DNA from: Siphonodentalium dalli
Lineage: Eukaryota > Mollusca > Scaphopoda > Gadilida > Siphonodentaliidae
Direction: 5' to 3'
Assembly (NCBI GenBank): GCA_032622095.1
Contig: CP136066.1
Coordinates: 204,746,978 to 204,810,977 of the forward strand
DNA: 64,000 nucleotides
Shown here: positions 10,601 through 25,600 of the stretch, in pieces
Layout: every line of letters starts with the position of its first letter
How positions within the stretch are numbered: the first letter of the stretch is position 1
Translations under genes and position numbers: made by a program
Notes under the pieces: generated by a model
Seen by the model: only the letters and a program-made list of their open reading frames with translations
Databases searched by the model: none
What the model was told of the DNA's origin: nothing

Positions 10601-13600
10601 TCTCCTATAACAGCTAGCAGTAGTTTCCTGTAATCTCCACTCGTTTCTGATTTTATTTCTTTTATCACGTTCTTCTCATGAAGCTCCTCAAACTTAGCAC
10701 CGACGGCTGGAAGATCCTTCTGGAAGATACAGAGAATATAGCATTCATTGAAAGCGATGAGTTTCTGAATGGGGAAGCTTTAATGAAATGAATTGTAAAT
10801 GAAACATATATATTCAGTTCTAATTAAAAATAGTCTCCCGAGTCAAAACATTTGACAATTTGAGTATAACTGTAGTTACACTGCGCTTAAAGGCATGGGT
10901 TGCATTCATTGCAGAATTATTCATATTTGTTCAAATAGCCATCAACAGAAGGAATATTAAAATATATATAGTTTTGCTCATATGCCAAACATAATCAGCA
11001 CATAAATAGTATATTGATCATCGAAGTACGATGGTGTACGTAAACAAGAACCTGCTCGTGTTACAGAAGTTTTGCTTCTGTTTGCATAACACAGCGCAAT
11101 TCTATTGGTTAATCACACACAAATGATATAAACGCTCTTTATTATTTCCATGTCAGGAAAACAGTAACAAATAACGCTCTTTATGTTTACCATATCCGGA
11201 TCTAAACAAAAGCCAGGTTCTGTAACGCTTTTTGCTATTTGTTTACATAACAAAGGAAAAACATTTGACAATAACATACTGTTTATGCCATATTTCTGAT
11301 TGGTATAAGATCAAAGTCTGTCTATATTTTACTATTCTTTCTGTTTATGGTGGTTTTTGATGAAGCTGAATATTTTAATAGCATACCCACCACCAATGCT
11401 GCCCGTATCTTTAACTTACAGCCTATAGCCACTGTTATGAAACTCAACAATCAACCGATGAGCATCGAACTCATGTACAGTAATGCCCTAAGTAATCGAC
11501 TCCATAACCACAGCAGAATTATGGGTAACTTTTCAGGATTTAGTCGGAAAAAGTTACCCATAATTCTGCTGTGGTTATGGAGTCGATTACTTAGGGCATT
11601 ACTGTAACTGTCAACACAATGCTACAAGTCAAACATACACTAAAACCTTTGAGCGACCAACCCCCATTTCACAAATTGGATAATGATAGTTTCACATTCA
11701 CTCTTGTAAACCCTTTCAGTGTCAAGTCCGATTTTTGTATCAACCCATATTTCCTTGATCATTTAATCAAATTTATTGATTATAATAATGTGATACATTG
11801 ATGGAAAGAGCTTTTAGATTGGTTGATACAAAAATCGGACTTGGCACTGAAAGGGTTAAAACTAGACCCAGGTTGCATTACAGTCAACACTCAGTCTAGA
11901 GACTCTGGTAAATTGATTTCAGAGATGAACTGGGAATCCCCAGCTCACGACAGCTCATTAATATTCATGTTTTAAATTATGCACTGTTTACTGTTTTGAT
12001 TGAGCGACAAAGCCCACATGGGTTAATAACAATGGCCATAACCTGTAGGCGTTTCTGTGGATAAATAAGCCTTGTAGAATATTCTCATTTTCTGGTTTCT
12101 GTGAATCAATGCCTATTGTATGCAATACATTATTAATTGTTATGTCAAGAATTTCTATTTCACCATGTTTTATTTGTACAGTCTCACTTTCTCTATCACT
12201 TCCACTTTCCATAATACTATATTATTGTGTGGGGCTTATAATTGTAAATAAGTGAAAAGGTGTGAATAATTATTGATTTTGCAGGAAGTTATTGATTGGT
12301 TGAGCAACACTTTCTTTAATGCACAAGTATTTTCATTGGCGCGATTCCTCCCATTTGAAATATGTTATTCCATGGGAGTCCCCAGACCGTAAGTTGATTG
12401 AAATGAAACATGGTCTAGTTTTAACAAGACTGTGTTGCAGTGTGCTATGTGAGAAAAATGTCAACCCACCCACTCATGAAAACTGATATAAAACTTACTT
12501 CTTCTCTAGACACGACGACCCGACTGAGCAGATCTTCATTGGTTCCCAAACCGCTGCATGAGTCGGCAAAATTATCAGCACAGTGAGCAGGAGGGTCTTC
12601 TTTGGACTTCACTGTTGCATGTTAAAATATCAGATACAGAAAAATTTAGGTTGCATGAATATAACAAGCTGGTTAATTATCTCACAGAAGGCATGCATGG
12701 TAGTCATCTGATATTAATGATGAAATATATGAAGTAAAGACGGTTAAAATGCATTCAGCATTGCAACACCTAATATTACAACATTGGGACCTTTATTGAA
12801 CTAAATTAAGCACCATCTATCGGTTATTTTAGAGATAGTTGCATCAGAAATCAAGCGTTAATTTATGACCATGGTCCTCTAAACATGACGTAAAGAGATC
12901 ATTTCTGAAAGAAATGAAGAACGTTCGAAAAAAAAAAGAAAAAAATAGTGCATGGATCCTAAGACCACTAGTCATTTTGGCATAGTTAACTCCATGCCAT
13001 GCAATATCTATATAACAGTCTACTTCTCCCTAATAAATTAATAGGGAGAAGTAACTTCTCCTAATTTGAAACCAAGGCTGTCAATAGTTTGAAGATGATA
13101 TAAACAATTAAATATTTCACCATTTCTGTCCTAAATGCTCATTGGCAAGTAGTTATCCCTGAGGAAATGTTCACTACTGAACATTTCCCACCAATGAATA
13201 TGAATCATTCTGCTCTTGTATCATCTGTTATTATGTCTGTCAAACTGAATGGGAGAATGTTGTCAAACTGAATGGGAGCTAGAATGTTCTTTCTGTCTGC
13301 CATCTGCTTTTATTACCTGAACAGGCCTCCAAATGAATAATAGACTGTTCCAATGTATACTTTTATAACTCAATGGGAGAATGCAATTTGTAAGAAAGGG
13401 TTAAATAATAACTCACATAGAGCCAGATATGCTTGTTTCTCTGATCCTGAGTAAGTCTCTGCAATGGCCTCCTCAATAGTAACCCCACTCAACTGAAAGA
13501 ATCATTATTAGAATGAAGAAGTGTCATTTACCGCCTCAAGAATGAATTTCTCGAAGGAAGTATGTATCGCCTCAGAAAAGAAAAAGGCAGAAAATAATTT

Positions 13601-16600
13601 GCAGAGCTCTTGATTATCTGTCAAGTCTGAATTGCTCAAATTATAATTTAAAAAAAGTTCAATGTCAAGGGTGTCATGTGCCCCAATGCTCAGTTTAGAG
13701 AGTGTGCCATGCTAAGTGTTTATATGCATGGAAAATTATTATTTCAAGAAGGTCAATCACTGAGGAAACTGAATGAATAAAATCCATTGTCTATACCTCA
13801 TATTGACTTTTCACTATTCCAAAAGATGTTCAATTACAACCGTTGGTACTTTAGATTGTGATGGAAGGGTGGAAAATCTTGCTATTTTATTCTTCTAAGT
13901 CCAACAATGTCAATAACTCTGACAAACAGACATGGAGTAAACCTGTCAGTATCCTTCCTTAAATCCTGGTCTATTAACATCCAAATAACACACATTTTGG
14001 TCTATTAACATCCAAATAACATTCAAGTCGGATCATTGCTACTGAAGTTACAATGCAGAATGTCTGTACAGAGTGAAAATTAAATATATTTCTAAGTACA
14101 ACAAGGGCTGGTAACAATTAATGAACTTAGCCCATGGTAAGTGGGTAACCTTTCCCCAAACTGGGCTATTACCATACCAAAGCACATCAAAATTTGATGA
14201 TTGGCACCAGAGTAGGGTTGAAACGATTAATCGACTAGTCGAAGACGACGCTGAAATGTCAGAACGTCGACTCTGAATTTTGCCGTCGACTAGTCGGAAC
14301 ATAGTGTATTAGTTCCATGTATAACATTTTCAAGATCGATTCCGACATAAACGGTGTTAACTGCGCGTAAGTTACAGTAAGTATAACGTTTGGTGGCACC
14401 CGGAATTGACAGTGTTACTAGTATAGACACACACGGTGACCCGACTATTACTTGAAAGAATGAAATTGACAACACAATGTCTCACTCGTCGTTTGAGGTC
14501 AAAGACATCACTGCGACATGATGGCAATGATTGACGCGGCTTTATCGCTTGTCGGAGACCGCTTTGATCTAGACACTGTGTATATTTAAATTGATCAATT
14601 GAAGGTCGCTTTAGGTGACGTCATTGTTGCTACCGTGTATAAATGATACTGACATTAAGAACTGGCTATCGTTTTCAACAACATAGCCTATTCTATAGGG
14701 CGTATTTAGTCGGAACATTAACATTTTATAGTGACACCGCTCGGCACCGGTTTATTGGTGATCACGTGACTAAACGAAATCTCGAACGCAGATATTAAAT
14801 TTAAAACCTGTATAAATGATCGAGTTTCTAATCATTATCCACCACATGTCTAATTATATAATTACATTCAGTGTGTTGGATAAATATCAAGATGTTTACA
14901 GTATTATTTCCCAAATAAATTGGTGTTTATGCAGGGAAATGCGCTACGCAATAGACCGCCATTGCATCAGTCATCAGTGTACGCCATGTATGATGAATTT
15001 TCCGTACCATGTTATGTTTGAAAGTTTTGATATCGGGTACCGACTAGTCGACGCAACGTGACTTATGGGTCTCGACTAGTCGACTCTGAAATTCACTAAT
15101 CGTTTCAACACTACACCAGAGTTACAACGCTAACTGTTCATATGGAGACAAAAGTAACAAATTTCCAAGTCAACAAGAGCTGCAATTCAGGTAAAAATTA
15201 TGTAACAAAACCTGTAATATGAACGGTATCCTTTCCCCCAACTGTGCTATCACCATGCCAAAAGGACAATGAAATCCGATAGTTAACACCCGATTTACAA
15301 GGTGAAACATACGGACGTATATTTTGCCCTGAATATCCCAATGACAAAACCTTAATTTTCATTTTGGTTTTATTACCAACATCAGATCGATATCAGCAGG
15401 ACCCACTAACAGTAGGTTTTTGGAGAGCCAGTTGAATGGTAAGTATGTTATCAAACATTATAAAACTCACGTCTTTGTGGTTGTTAAAGATTTTCTGCCG
15501 CTGATCTGGGTTAGACATCACAGCTTCTCGGAATGACTTGTCCTTCTTGTTTATTGGGGTTTTCTCATCCTGAAGAAATGATGATAAAACCGATTCACTC
15601 AATCAGAATTTTTGGTCTGAGAAAAGGAAACAAATTTGCATGACCTTATATAGTCTAGCAAGGCTGAATTCAACAACTATGTAACATATCCTTTTGGAGC
15701 TTTGTCAGTTTATTTATGAAACTGACCTTGTATATTTTCTCTATCAAACTCACCTTGTATATTTTCTTGACTGTTTTCTCTATGAAACTCACCTTGTATA
15801 TTTACTTGGCTGTTTTCTCTATGAAACTCACCTTGTATATTTTCTTGGCTATTTTCTCGGCCTCTCCATCATCCACCTTATCAGACGGTTTCTTGCCACT
15901 GAGAACTCCCATCAGTATATCATTCAATTCTCCTTTAGTTTTCTTCTTCACGTCAGACGCCATGTCTTTCTTGTAATCTTAAAACAAAAAGACCATCATA
16001 ATACAATCATTCAAAGAGAAACCAAGCATGCTATACATATAGGTTATCACCACCATGAGGGTTTCCGAGATCTGTATTCAGGTTGAGCTATATCCTCTGG
16101 GCTGTATATCAATGAGTCCTCCAGGATAACCATGCAGACCTTGAAATAGTTTGTGTCTGTCATTTGCAGAATGAGGTCCCCAGAGGATGAATTTAGTGAC
16201 GCCATCACGGCATAGCGGGCTAGCATCACCAAATTCACCATCTGCGGACCTCATTCTGTTGAAGTCTCAACTGCTATGGGAGACATACGAACAGATTGAA
16301 GTTCCCCAGTTGAAGTTGGTGATGTTCACCCATTAGTCACCTCGATAATACATTTTATCTTCTGCAAATTAGGCGATATAAACACTGAACAGAAGGGAAA
16401 AAGTAACTAAATACATTGTTAATTTGAGATGATAGATACTTCCCAGAAGATAAGGCCTAAGCAGAATGAGTTCCCCAGAGGGTAAATGACATGGGAATTA
16501 TGCCATATTGTGTATGAAAGGGCACACCACCTAGTTGACGTCGCATTGCGTCACTGCGAAGTATTAATTATTCAGTGTGTTAAATATAGGTCCGTTTATG

Positions 16601-19600
16601 CATAAGTGTTGAAATTATCAAAACATTGCTGTTTTTGTAGAATGCAATACATTTTCAAGTGTTTTTTCGTTCGTCATAGCCACTGGAAATATATCATTTG
16701 ATTTGAAATGATATATGTATATGTCTGATTATAAAGAGAATAGAAATAATTAATGCCAATTGCCCATCCACATATAAATCTGCTGGGATTGTTGTATACA
16801 TGGTTTAGATATCATTCCATAGCAACCATTTCAACTTTCATGTTTGACAGCTGAGTACAGAATGAGGCTCAGGCATGCTCTACATTCAACTGTGGGTCTG
16901 TCCATCAAAATATTCAATTTAAAAAATAACATGTTCTGTTGCAGAAACCTCAAGCCTAATAGTTTATAACGTACCTTCCTTGTATTTATCTTTAACAGGC
17001 TCCAACTCCTGTAACAGAAGATATATATGAGCTTAGGGGTTTGTTACATGAGCCAGAGTAACTCAGTCTGCCGAGTGGTGTGGGCGGTAACTAAAAACGT
17101 CACTCTCACGACGCGAACATTCTATTGGCTGATGTCATGTTAAGTCACAACGAATCATGTTACAATCCAATTTAACAGGGATGACTCTCTGTTATATGAG
17201 CCGAGTTGTCCCGGCTGAACGAGTTATCCCGGCAAGGCGGGATGGGTTATCCCAGCCTACCCAGTTTGAGCAGAACATGAAACATATATATTCAATATAT
17301 ATTCAACTAGACTGTGACCAATGGGCCTGAGGATAGATCCATGGAACAACTTTAACAGGTTTCTTAGTAGTCAGCGTAATTTAAAACATACCATCTAATA
17401 GTCTTAATTATATACAACTGTTAACAATGCAAGACAACTCACAATTAAATACTGTGTAGAAGTAACAATAGATTATAGGTCAGTGAGTGCTTGAATATTT
17501 TTGGCTATTCATACATAATATTATAGTCTTTTGATGCTTAAAGTTAGAAGTCACACTTGTCTGATGCCCATCAATGTTCTCGCTGGTCCAAAATAAATCT
17601 TGTAGCCAAAATTTTAGCCATTTCCAGATTTTTTAGCAAATAGAAAAATTTTAAGCCACTTTATACTCCAGGGTATAATCAGCATTTAATAACTCAGATT
17701 TTTAATTTATTTGTGATATTGTCCCTGTTACTATAAATGGTTCAATATCAGTAAAAACGATCATAGAATAAAGAAATAACATGTACAATATAGCACATTC
17801 ATTTATCATATCGCGCATGTAGTTTGCAACATACAGAAGCATATACAATGCAATTGATTGTAGATACCGCTGGGTTTTGCACAATCATCCTTGCTTGAAT
17901 AATTGTCGACAATAGATTGGGCACGTCCCTCAAATGATAGCCACCATGGTGTACACACATATTTACTTTTCATCGAGCTATGGTATTGATGGGTGAGAAT
18001 AATATGAAATGAAAACCCAAAGTTTACGCAACGACTTAATCACACACACCTTCAAACTGCAGTGAGATGACTGCCTTTTGTGCAACTGCTATTAGCTGCA
18101 TTCACTGGCACTCAATGGTAATTAGATCCATGACAAAGACGGTGTGACGCCAACGCCACTGTCTTTTACGCTGCCATTTTTTTCGCCATTTGACAAGTTA
18201 TTTTAGCAATTTCTATTTATTTTTCGCATTTGGCTAAAATGGCTTACGGCAGTGCGAATACTGATGTCCATTGATATTCAACTTACCTCTGGAGTTTTAG
18301 TACAGATGACATCCACGAGAACCTCGTCCTTGAACTTTCCTTTGACAACCTGATTAACGCAGTAAGCTTCGTATTCCACAGGCTCCAGCATTAACGAAAT
18401 GGCAAGGTTACGGTAGTCTCCAGAAAGGTCAGACTCAAGGTCATCTATACAGTTCTAAAACAGAATATTAATTATGTGATTGATGTTATGACACCACATC
18501 ACGGACCAAAGAGAATTAGTGGAATTTTTCAGATTGATTTTTCAGGTATCCAGCACGATTTTCAAAAGCTTACAGAAAATGCGTTTGTATATGATGTCAA
18601 AACTGAGGCCATATATTTTTTTTAAGCATTTAAACAATAATCAAGCACTGATTATCTGCTTCAGGTTCAATCATAAATAGAGGATCTCTATTGAGGAGCA
18701 ATTCTATACAAAATTTATAAAAAGAGTGCAGTAATTTAATTAAAAATAACATTGATTTCCTTATCACAACCAAAGAAAAGAAAATTAAGACACCTTCAAG
18801 AAAAAATATAGATCCATTTTAAATGTGTCTTTTCATGTTGATAAAATTGTTCAACCGCCCTTATCACCTATGCTTATCTCACAGTCAACACTAAATAACC
18901 CAACACAAATCGAATATCATAATTATATTCTAATTAACATAATAATAACATTGGTCGATATCATTGGGCTAAGCTCTTATGTCACTGCGCATGCTGATAA
19001 TACATGTGAGTTTTACTAAAAATATGAGTCCAGGTTTTGGGGCTAATTATGTGAAAAAACAAATTAATGCACAGTCAGACAATTTTTCAAAGCCAATAAT
19101 GATTATAGCATATTGATTGCATTACTGTACTCCATCTCACGTCTAATTGAACTGAGTTTAGACGGTGTAGTTATATTCCACCTGAGAATTTGATGTAGTG
19201 ATGATAATCAACCTTTATTAACAGAATTTAGAATTTTATCACATAATCACATTTTAGCAAGGAAAATATAGATTTCCTTATCACAACCAAAGAGAAAGTA
19301 AACCTCTGTTTTAAATATTTCTTTTCATGTTGTCAAAATTGTTCAACCACCCTATGATGTTTATCTCAGTCAACTCTAAATAGCCCAACACAACAACACA
19401 AATAGAATGCTAACCTGTTTGTATTTGTCTTGGTATTAACCCTTTACCCAACAAACCGGCCAAAACCGGCCAAAACCGGCCAAATAAAGCTTCAACAGCC
19501 TAAAATATCTTCGGTCTGTCTCAATAGAACCATACAAATATGGATATCATTGGAACCGGCTGCCTGTCCACATTGTGATGGTTACAGTTATACCCTGTGC

Positions 19601-22600
19601 CAATGCATTCTCTTATATATGCGAGTCGACCATAGGTCGCCTCGCATATATAAGAGAATGCATTGGCCTAAAAAAATCTTTTTTTTAACACTTTTTACCA
19701 TTTTTTATTACATTCTTTAACAATTTTATAATTTTTAATGTGTTAAGCCAATGCATTCTCTTATATATGCGAGGCGACCTATGGTCGACTCGCATATATA
19801 AGAGAATGCATTGGCACAGGGCCGTTCTGTTGGGTAAAGGGTTAAATAGAATGCTAACCTGTTTGTATTTGTCTTGGTATTAAATAGAATGCTAACCTGT
19901 TTGTATTTGTCTTGGTATTAAATAGAATGCTAACCTGTTTGTATTTGTCTTGGTATTAAATAGAATGCTAACCTGTTTGTATTTGTCTTGGTATTAAATA
20001 GAATGCTAACCTGTTTGTATTTGTCTTGGTATTAAATAGAATGCTAACCTGTTTGTATTTGTCTTGGTATTAAATAGAATGCTAACCTGTTTGTATTTGT
20101 CTTCGTATTAATAGAATGCTAACCTGTTTGTATTTGTCTTGGTATTAATAGAATGCTAACCTGTTTGTATTTGTCTTGGTATTAAATAGAATGCTAACCT
20201 GTTTGTATTTGTCTTGGTATTAAATAGAATGCTAACCTGTTTGTATTTGTCTTGGTATTAAATAGAATGCTAACCTGTTTGTATTTGTCTTGGTGTTAAA
20301 TAGAATGCTAACCTGTTTGTATTTGTCTTGGTATTAAATAGAATGCTAACCTGTTTGTATTTATCTTGGTATTAAATCGAACGCTAACCTGTTTGTATTT
20401 ATCTTGGTATTAAATCGAATGCTAACCTGTTTGTATTTGTCTTGTTATTAAATAGAATGCTAACCTGTTTGTATTTGTCTTGGTATTAAATAGAATGCTA
20501 ACCTGTTTGTATTTATCTTGGTATTAAATAGAATGCTAACCTGTTTGTATTTGTCTTGGTATTAAATAGAATGCTAACCTGTTTGTATTTGTCTTGGTAT
20601 TAAATAGAATGCTAACCTGTTTGTATTTGTCTTGGTATTAAATAGAATGCTAACCTGTTTGTATTTGTCTTGGTATTAAATAGAATGCTAACCTGTTTGT
20701 ATTTGTCTTGGTATTTCTCCCTGATGTTCTGTCTCTGAGAGTTATTGTTCCTGGATATGACATCTATAATAGTATCCTCATCAGTTCCCAGCCCCTTCAT
20801 TGCTTTATACAGCTTATCCCAGTCCTCATTAGAATCATCCGGCTTCTCATCCTTTTTCTTTTCTTCCTTCTTTTGTTCCTGCTTTTGTTTTTCCTTTTTC
20901 TTTTCCTCTACTTTTTTGTCTTCCTTCTTTTGCTCTGATTTTGGAGAATCTTTCGCCTTGTCTTTTTTCTTATCAGGTTTTTCTTTCGGAGATGGACTTC
21001 TCTGTTTTTCAGGTGATTTAGCCCTTTCTTTCTTCTCGGGAGACTTTTCCCGCTTCGCTGACTTTGCTCTTTCTCTCTCCTCTCTTTCTTTCTCTTTTCT
21101 TGGTGACCGGCTTTGGGGACGTTCCGGGGAAGCATTTCTGCGTTTAGCAGATTTCTGCTGGGCACTAGGAGAGGGAGTCCTCGACCGTTCGCCCTCCCTT
21201 GTCGAACCTCGATCAGCTAATATAGCCGCGGGATAAATTGATGGTCTTGGACCTGCTTTTTCTTCTTTTTTCTTCTTCTCATCTTTCTTTTTATCGTCTT
21301 TCTTCTTTGACTTATTGTCCCTATAAAATCAAGGATATAGTGTGTCTGACATTTGAGGAATGAGGTCCCCAGAGGGTGATTTGGTGATGATATCACCCTA
21401 AAACTGCATAATGTCTGAAAAGATGAATTGAGTGCTTATGTCTGCCAGATTATCGTGGTTGAATAATATTTATGTTGTTTTGGTCCTTCACACAATAAAA
21501 AAATAATTCTCGAAATGGCTGCCAAAAACTAAAATATGGAATGAAAAATATTTGAGTTTTAATTTCTTGCAGAGTCATTATTTCAGATGGTGGACTGAGC
21601 GCATACCCTAATTGGATATATTTCCTGTTAAACTCTCCATCGACCTGCCTCCAAAATCTGGGTTTTGTTTTATAAACCCACTTTTTTACATAATTGGAAC
21701 ATAACTCTCATGTTGTGAGTTTGAACATGTGTTGTTATTGTACTATAGCATACATTGGTTACAGAAGATAATGATTTTCCCCTTCAAAGTAATTGTTTTA
21801 AATTGAGATTTTTTTTAAATTCACAAATGGGGTGCCTCCTTATTAAACAGGATTATGTTGATTTTACTTTTTATCTAGTACAGCAACAAGTAGTTTCCTG
21901 TAGTCTCCACTCGTCTCGTCTTTGGTGTCTTTTAACAGTTTGGTCCCAAACAGCTCCTCATATGTGGAACTAATAGCTGGAAGATCCTTCTGAAATCAAA
22001 ATAACAATTGGTAACTCTTCAATATATATGCAGAACAACACCAGTGGGTTAATGTGTTTGTTGATATGGCATGAGGGCTAACCAATAATGCTAACAACAG
22101 TCAACTATAGTATCACATTGCGCAAAAGTATTATTTATCAACATTTTTTTCAACGAAATTTGGCCGCATTGTCAAATATCTAATACCCAAAGGCACTTGA
22201 TTTTAGAGTTAACCATGTTCATCCGCAATTTTTCCCGAGACCGTCGGCTTGACGAATATTTGTCAGGCCACCAAAAATTACATATCTCGGGAAATAACAA
22301 ATTTCAAAAATCAATATCTCATCACTCTGAGCATTGATGGATGGGTTCCTCGACTCGAATCAGATAATTTTTACCCCCGAAGCAAAAGAAATAGTAATTT
22401 GGGAGCGTTAATTCTGATTATGCATCTCTAAGCAATTCGAACAATGACCATTTTCGCGTGAGTTCCACAGGTCTCCAGAATAAAAATTGACCCCACCTCC
22501 AATAATACTTGAGTTCAGTGTTCGCTGTGTCTATAGGCTGGTCACCACCCCTGAGGGAATGACTTTCATGATGGTTTCATATGGAAGGATAGAATGAGAG

Positions 22601-25600
22601 GTGCAGCCTTGAGCTCTATCCTTACACAATGGCAAAAGTGTCGTATCAACAAACCCATTAACTCATGTGTCGATCTGCGTTTATTACACATCATCCATCC
22701 TAGAATTTGTGCATAAAAAAATACAGGCTTAATACAAGGGTTAGTTAGGCACATTTAGGACTTGTTTTGTCATGTGTGATGATGCTTTTATTTTATGGTT
22801 CCGGTTTCATGGTTGAGGCGAACGTCATGTACGTCATTTGATGTCGACAAGATGCATAACGGAATGTATGTTCCATATGAATTTGTACATATGGAACAGC
22901 AAAACACTGTAATTCTAGGAACAAGCATGTAAAAATACTCAAATAAAACAAGAATCGCATCAGAGATGTGGGATTGAGTTTCGAGAGCTATGACACAAAA
23001 ATCAGACTTGGCACTGAAGCTGACAGGGTCATTGTCACAAGGCTTCAGTCACATTCGTAGCCAACTTTTTAAATCGATCACAAATGTAGCCAGCTTTTCA
23101 CCGGCGATCACATTCATAGCCAGCTTTTCTAATTCCATGCTTTAATGGCGCGAAATATGACATCATATATATATATGTTATAAGATGTACCGTACTAATA
23201 ACAAATTAAAAGTCAAGTTGTTTTTCATCCACCAACTCAGAAAAATGAGATTAACCTATAATCTTCTTCATTGCATGAGGCTTGCATGAATATGAAAAGC
23301 TGGCTACAAATGTGATCACCATAGAAAAGCTGGCTACATTTGTGATCGATTTAAAAAGCTGGCTACGAATGTGATCGATGCCTTGTGACAATGACCCCAT
23401 CAGCGGCACTGAAAGGGTTAATAATAAGTCTCAAATTCCTAATATCAACAAATCAGCTGATATTTGTTCAAGTTATTGCACTATCGCTATAAAATATAAT
23501 GAAAAGGAACTAATAAAGGGCTGTAACTCTGCTCAAAGTAAACAGACCTGGATCTAGTCAAGACGATTCAAACAATAGAAAAACCCATTTCCTGCTAAAA
23601 TTAACATAAACATAATAACACTCTGCCAACTTTATCCCTAGATGAGTAAGTTATCCCTAAGGAAATGTTCAGATAATAAGTTCAACAGTGAACGGTCGGC
23701 GACCTAGATGACTTTGGTGAGCCAGAAGGAGACTTGTCTGGCTACTGACACAAGGGCTGCATGCTGTAATAAAATGAAAGTAAATCAAACCTCTTCTCTG
23801 GATATAACAACCCTGTTGAGTAGATCTTCATTAGTTCCGAGTCCAGTGAAAGTCTCGTGCAGTTTCTTCGCATAGGATGCTGGAGCATCGTCATCTTTTG
23901 AAACTGTGGGATAAATAATTACTGTCTTCAGACATTACTTTTATAATTTCATAGACTTAATCCCAACAAGCGCTATTTGATATAATTTAATCCCAAAATG
24001 ACCACAAATCGAATCAATTGTACCATAATTCATATTCTCATCCTCACATTTATGTGTGGATGAGAGGAATTCTCTGAAATAGAGAGGGAAGAAATCAGAG
24101 GGAGTGAATATGTTAACATAACATAGCAATTCAATTATCAATTGACCTCAATTAATTGACACCTCGGTATTGGGAAGACAATGACCTATTACCAGTATAT
24201 GTACTATGTTATTTTAACATTTTCACTCCTGAAGATATTTGTACGAACATATGCAAATTGGAATCAGTGTCTTACCTAAGCTGGTGTAAGAATCTCTCAT
24301 TTCATCTTCATATGACTGGTTCACAGGGTGATTTACCTAAGCTGGTGTAAGAATATCTCATTTCATCTTCATATGACTGGTTCACTGACCTACCTAAGCT
24401 GGTTTCAATCTCCATACAGTTGCGTCCCTTTGCTATGCTTCGCGCTCCGGAACTGGTTTGTGCTTCTCATTTCATCTTCACATGACTGGTTCACAGGGTG
24501 ATTTACCATAGCTGGTGTAAGAATATCTCATTTCATCTTCATATGACTGGTTCACAGGGTGACCTACCTAAGCTGGTTTCAATCTCCATACAGTTGTGTC
24601 CCTTTGCTATGCTTCGCGCTCCGGAACTGGTTTATGCTTCTCATTTCATCTTCATATGACTGGTTCACAGGGTGACTTACCTAAGCTGGTGTATGCATCT
24701 CTCATTTCATCTTCATATGATTGGTTCACAGGGTGACTTACCTAAGCTGGTGTAAGCATCTCTCATTTCATCTTCATATGACTGGTTCACAGCATCAGCG
24801 ATCGGAATTCCACTTAGCTGTAATAATAACAATAATGGTGCTTATATAGCGCTTATCTCCAGTACCATGAGCGGACCCTAAACACTTCATGTTACAGTGA
24901 AACCTCTCCAAACCAGACCCTCTACAATCCGAATCCCTCTCCATTCCGAACGAATTGTTCGGTCCCGAATTTACCCAAGTGCATTGTCACTAAACCTCTG
25001 TACTCCGAACATCGGACGGCTTTTCTGGTCGACAAGTGAACGAATACATTAATTTTCACCTCCGAAATCCGAACACGAAAAGCAATACCAACCGAACGAA
25101 CGCACGTGGGGTAAATTGACATAATTGATGCTGATCGAGCTCTTGCTGGTATATACCAGGGATTCTTTAAAAGTTTAGATGTCTGGTTAATTAAAACTGT
25201 TTTGGTGACTGCATGCATACAAACCATCGTGATTGAACCAATGATGCACAGCCGAATAACAATAAATAAGAAAACTGCATTTCCAATTATGTATAATACT
25301 TTATGTAAAATACCCGGCCCAGACACATTGTTTATCTCAATGTTTTGACAACATTCCCATTGTTCACTAATTGGCAGCTGAATTCAAACTCAAGTGATTT
25401 TATTTGATAATTAGCAACCACTATTCAAAGTGACATTAAACTCTATTCATCAATACTGTATTCACACTTCACTTAGCCAGTACAGCCTCAAAGGAATCGC
25501 GCTGAGTTTATCTTATCACCAGCAGTAACTATGCAGTGTTACATCATGTGGACATGTCACGCTCTGCTTGATTTCCGTATTGTATCTACAGTACCGATCA

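Noticed and set aside
15694-16086. 130-codon plus-strand frame with repeated YETHLVYFL
   Set aside because: Antisense of the duplicated C-E4 exon ends.
24922-25326. 134-codon minus-strand frame with hydrophobic stretch
   Set aside because: Lies wholly inside the pogo-like element, has no family resemblance, and no splice-site or composition support.
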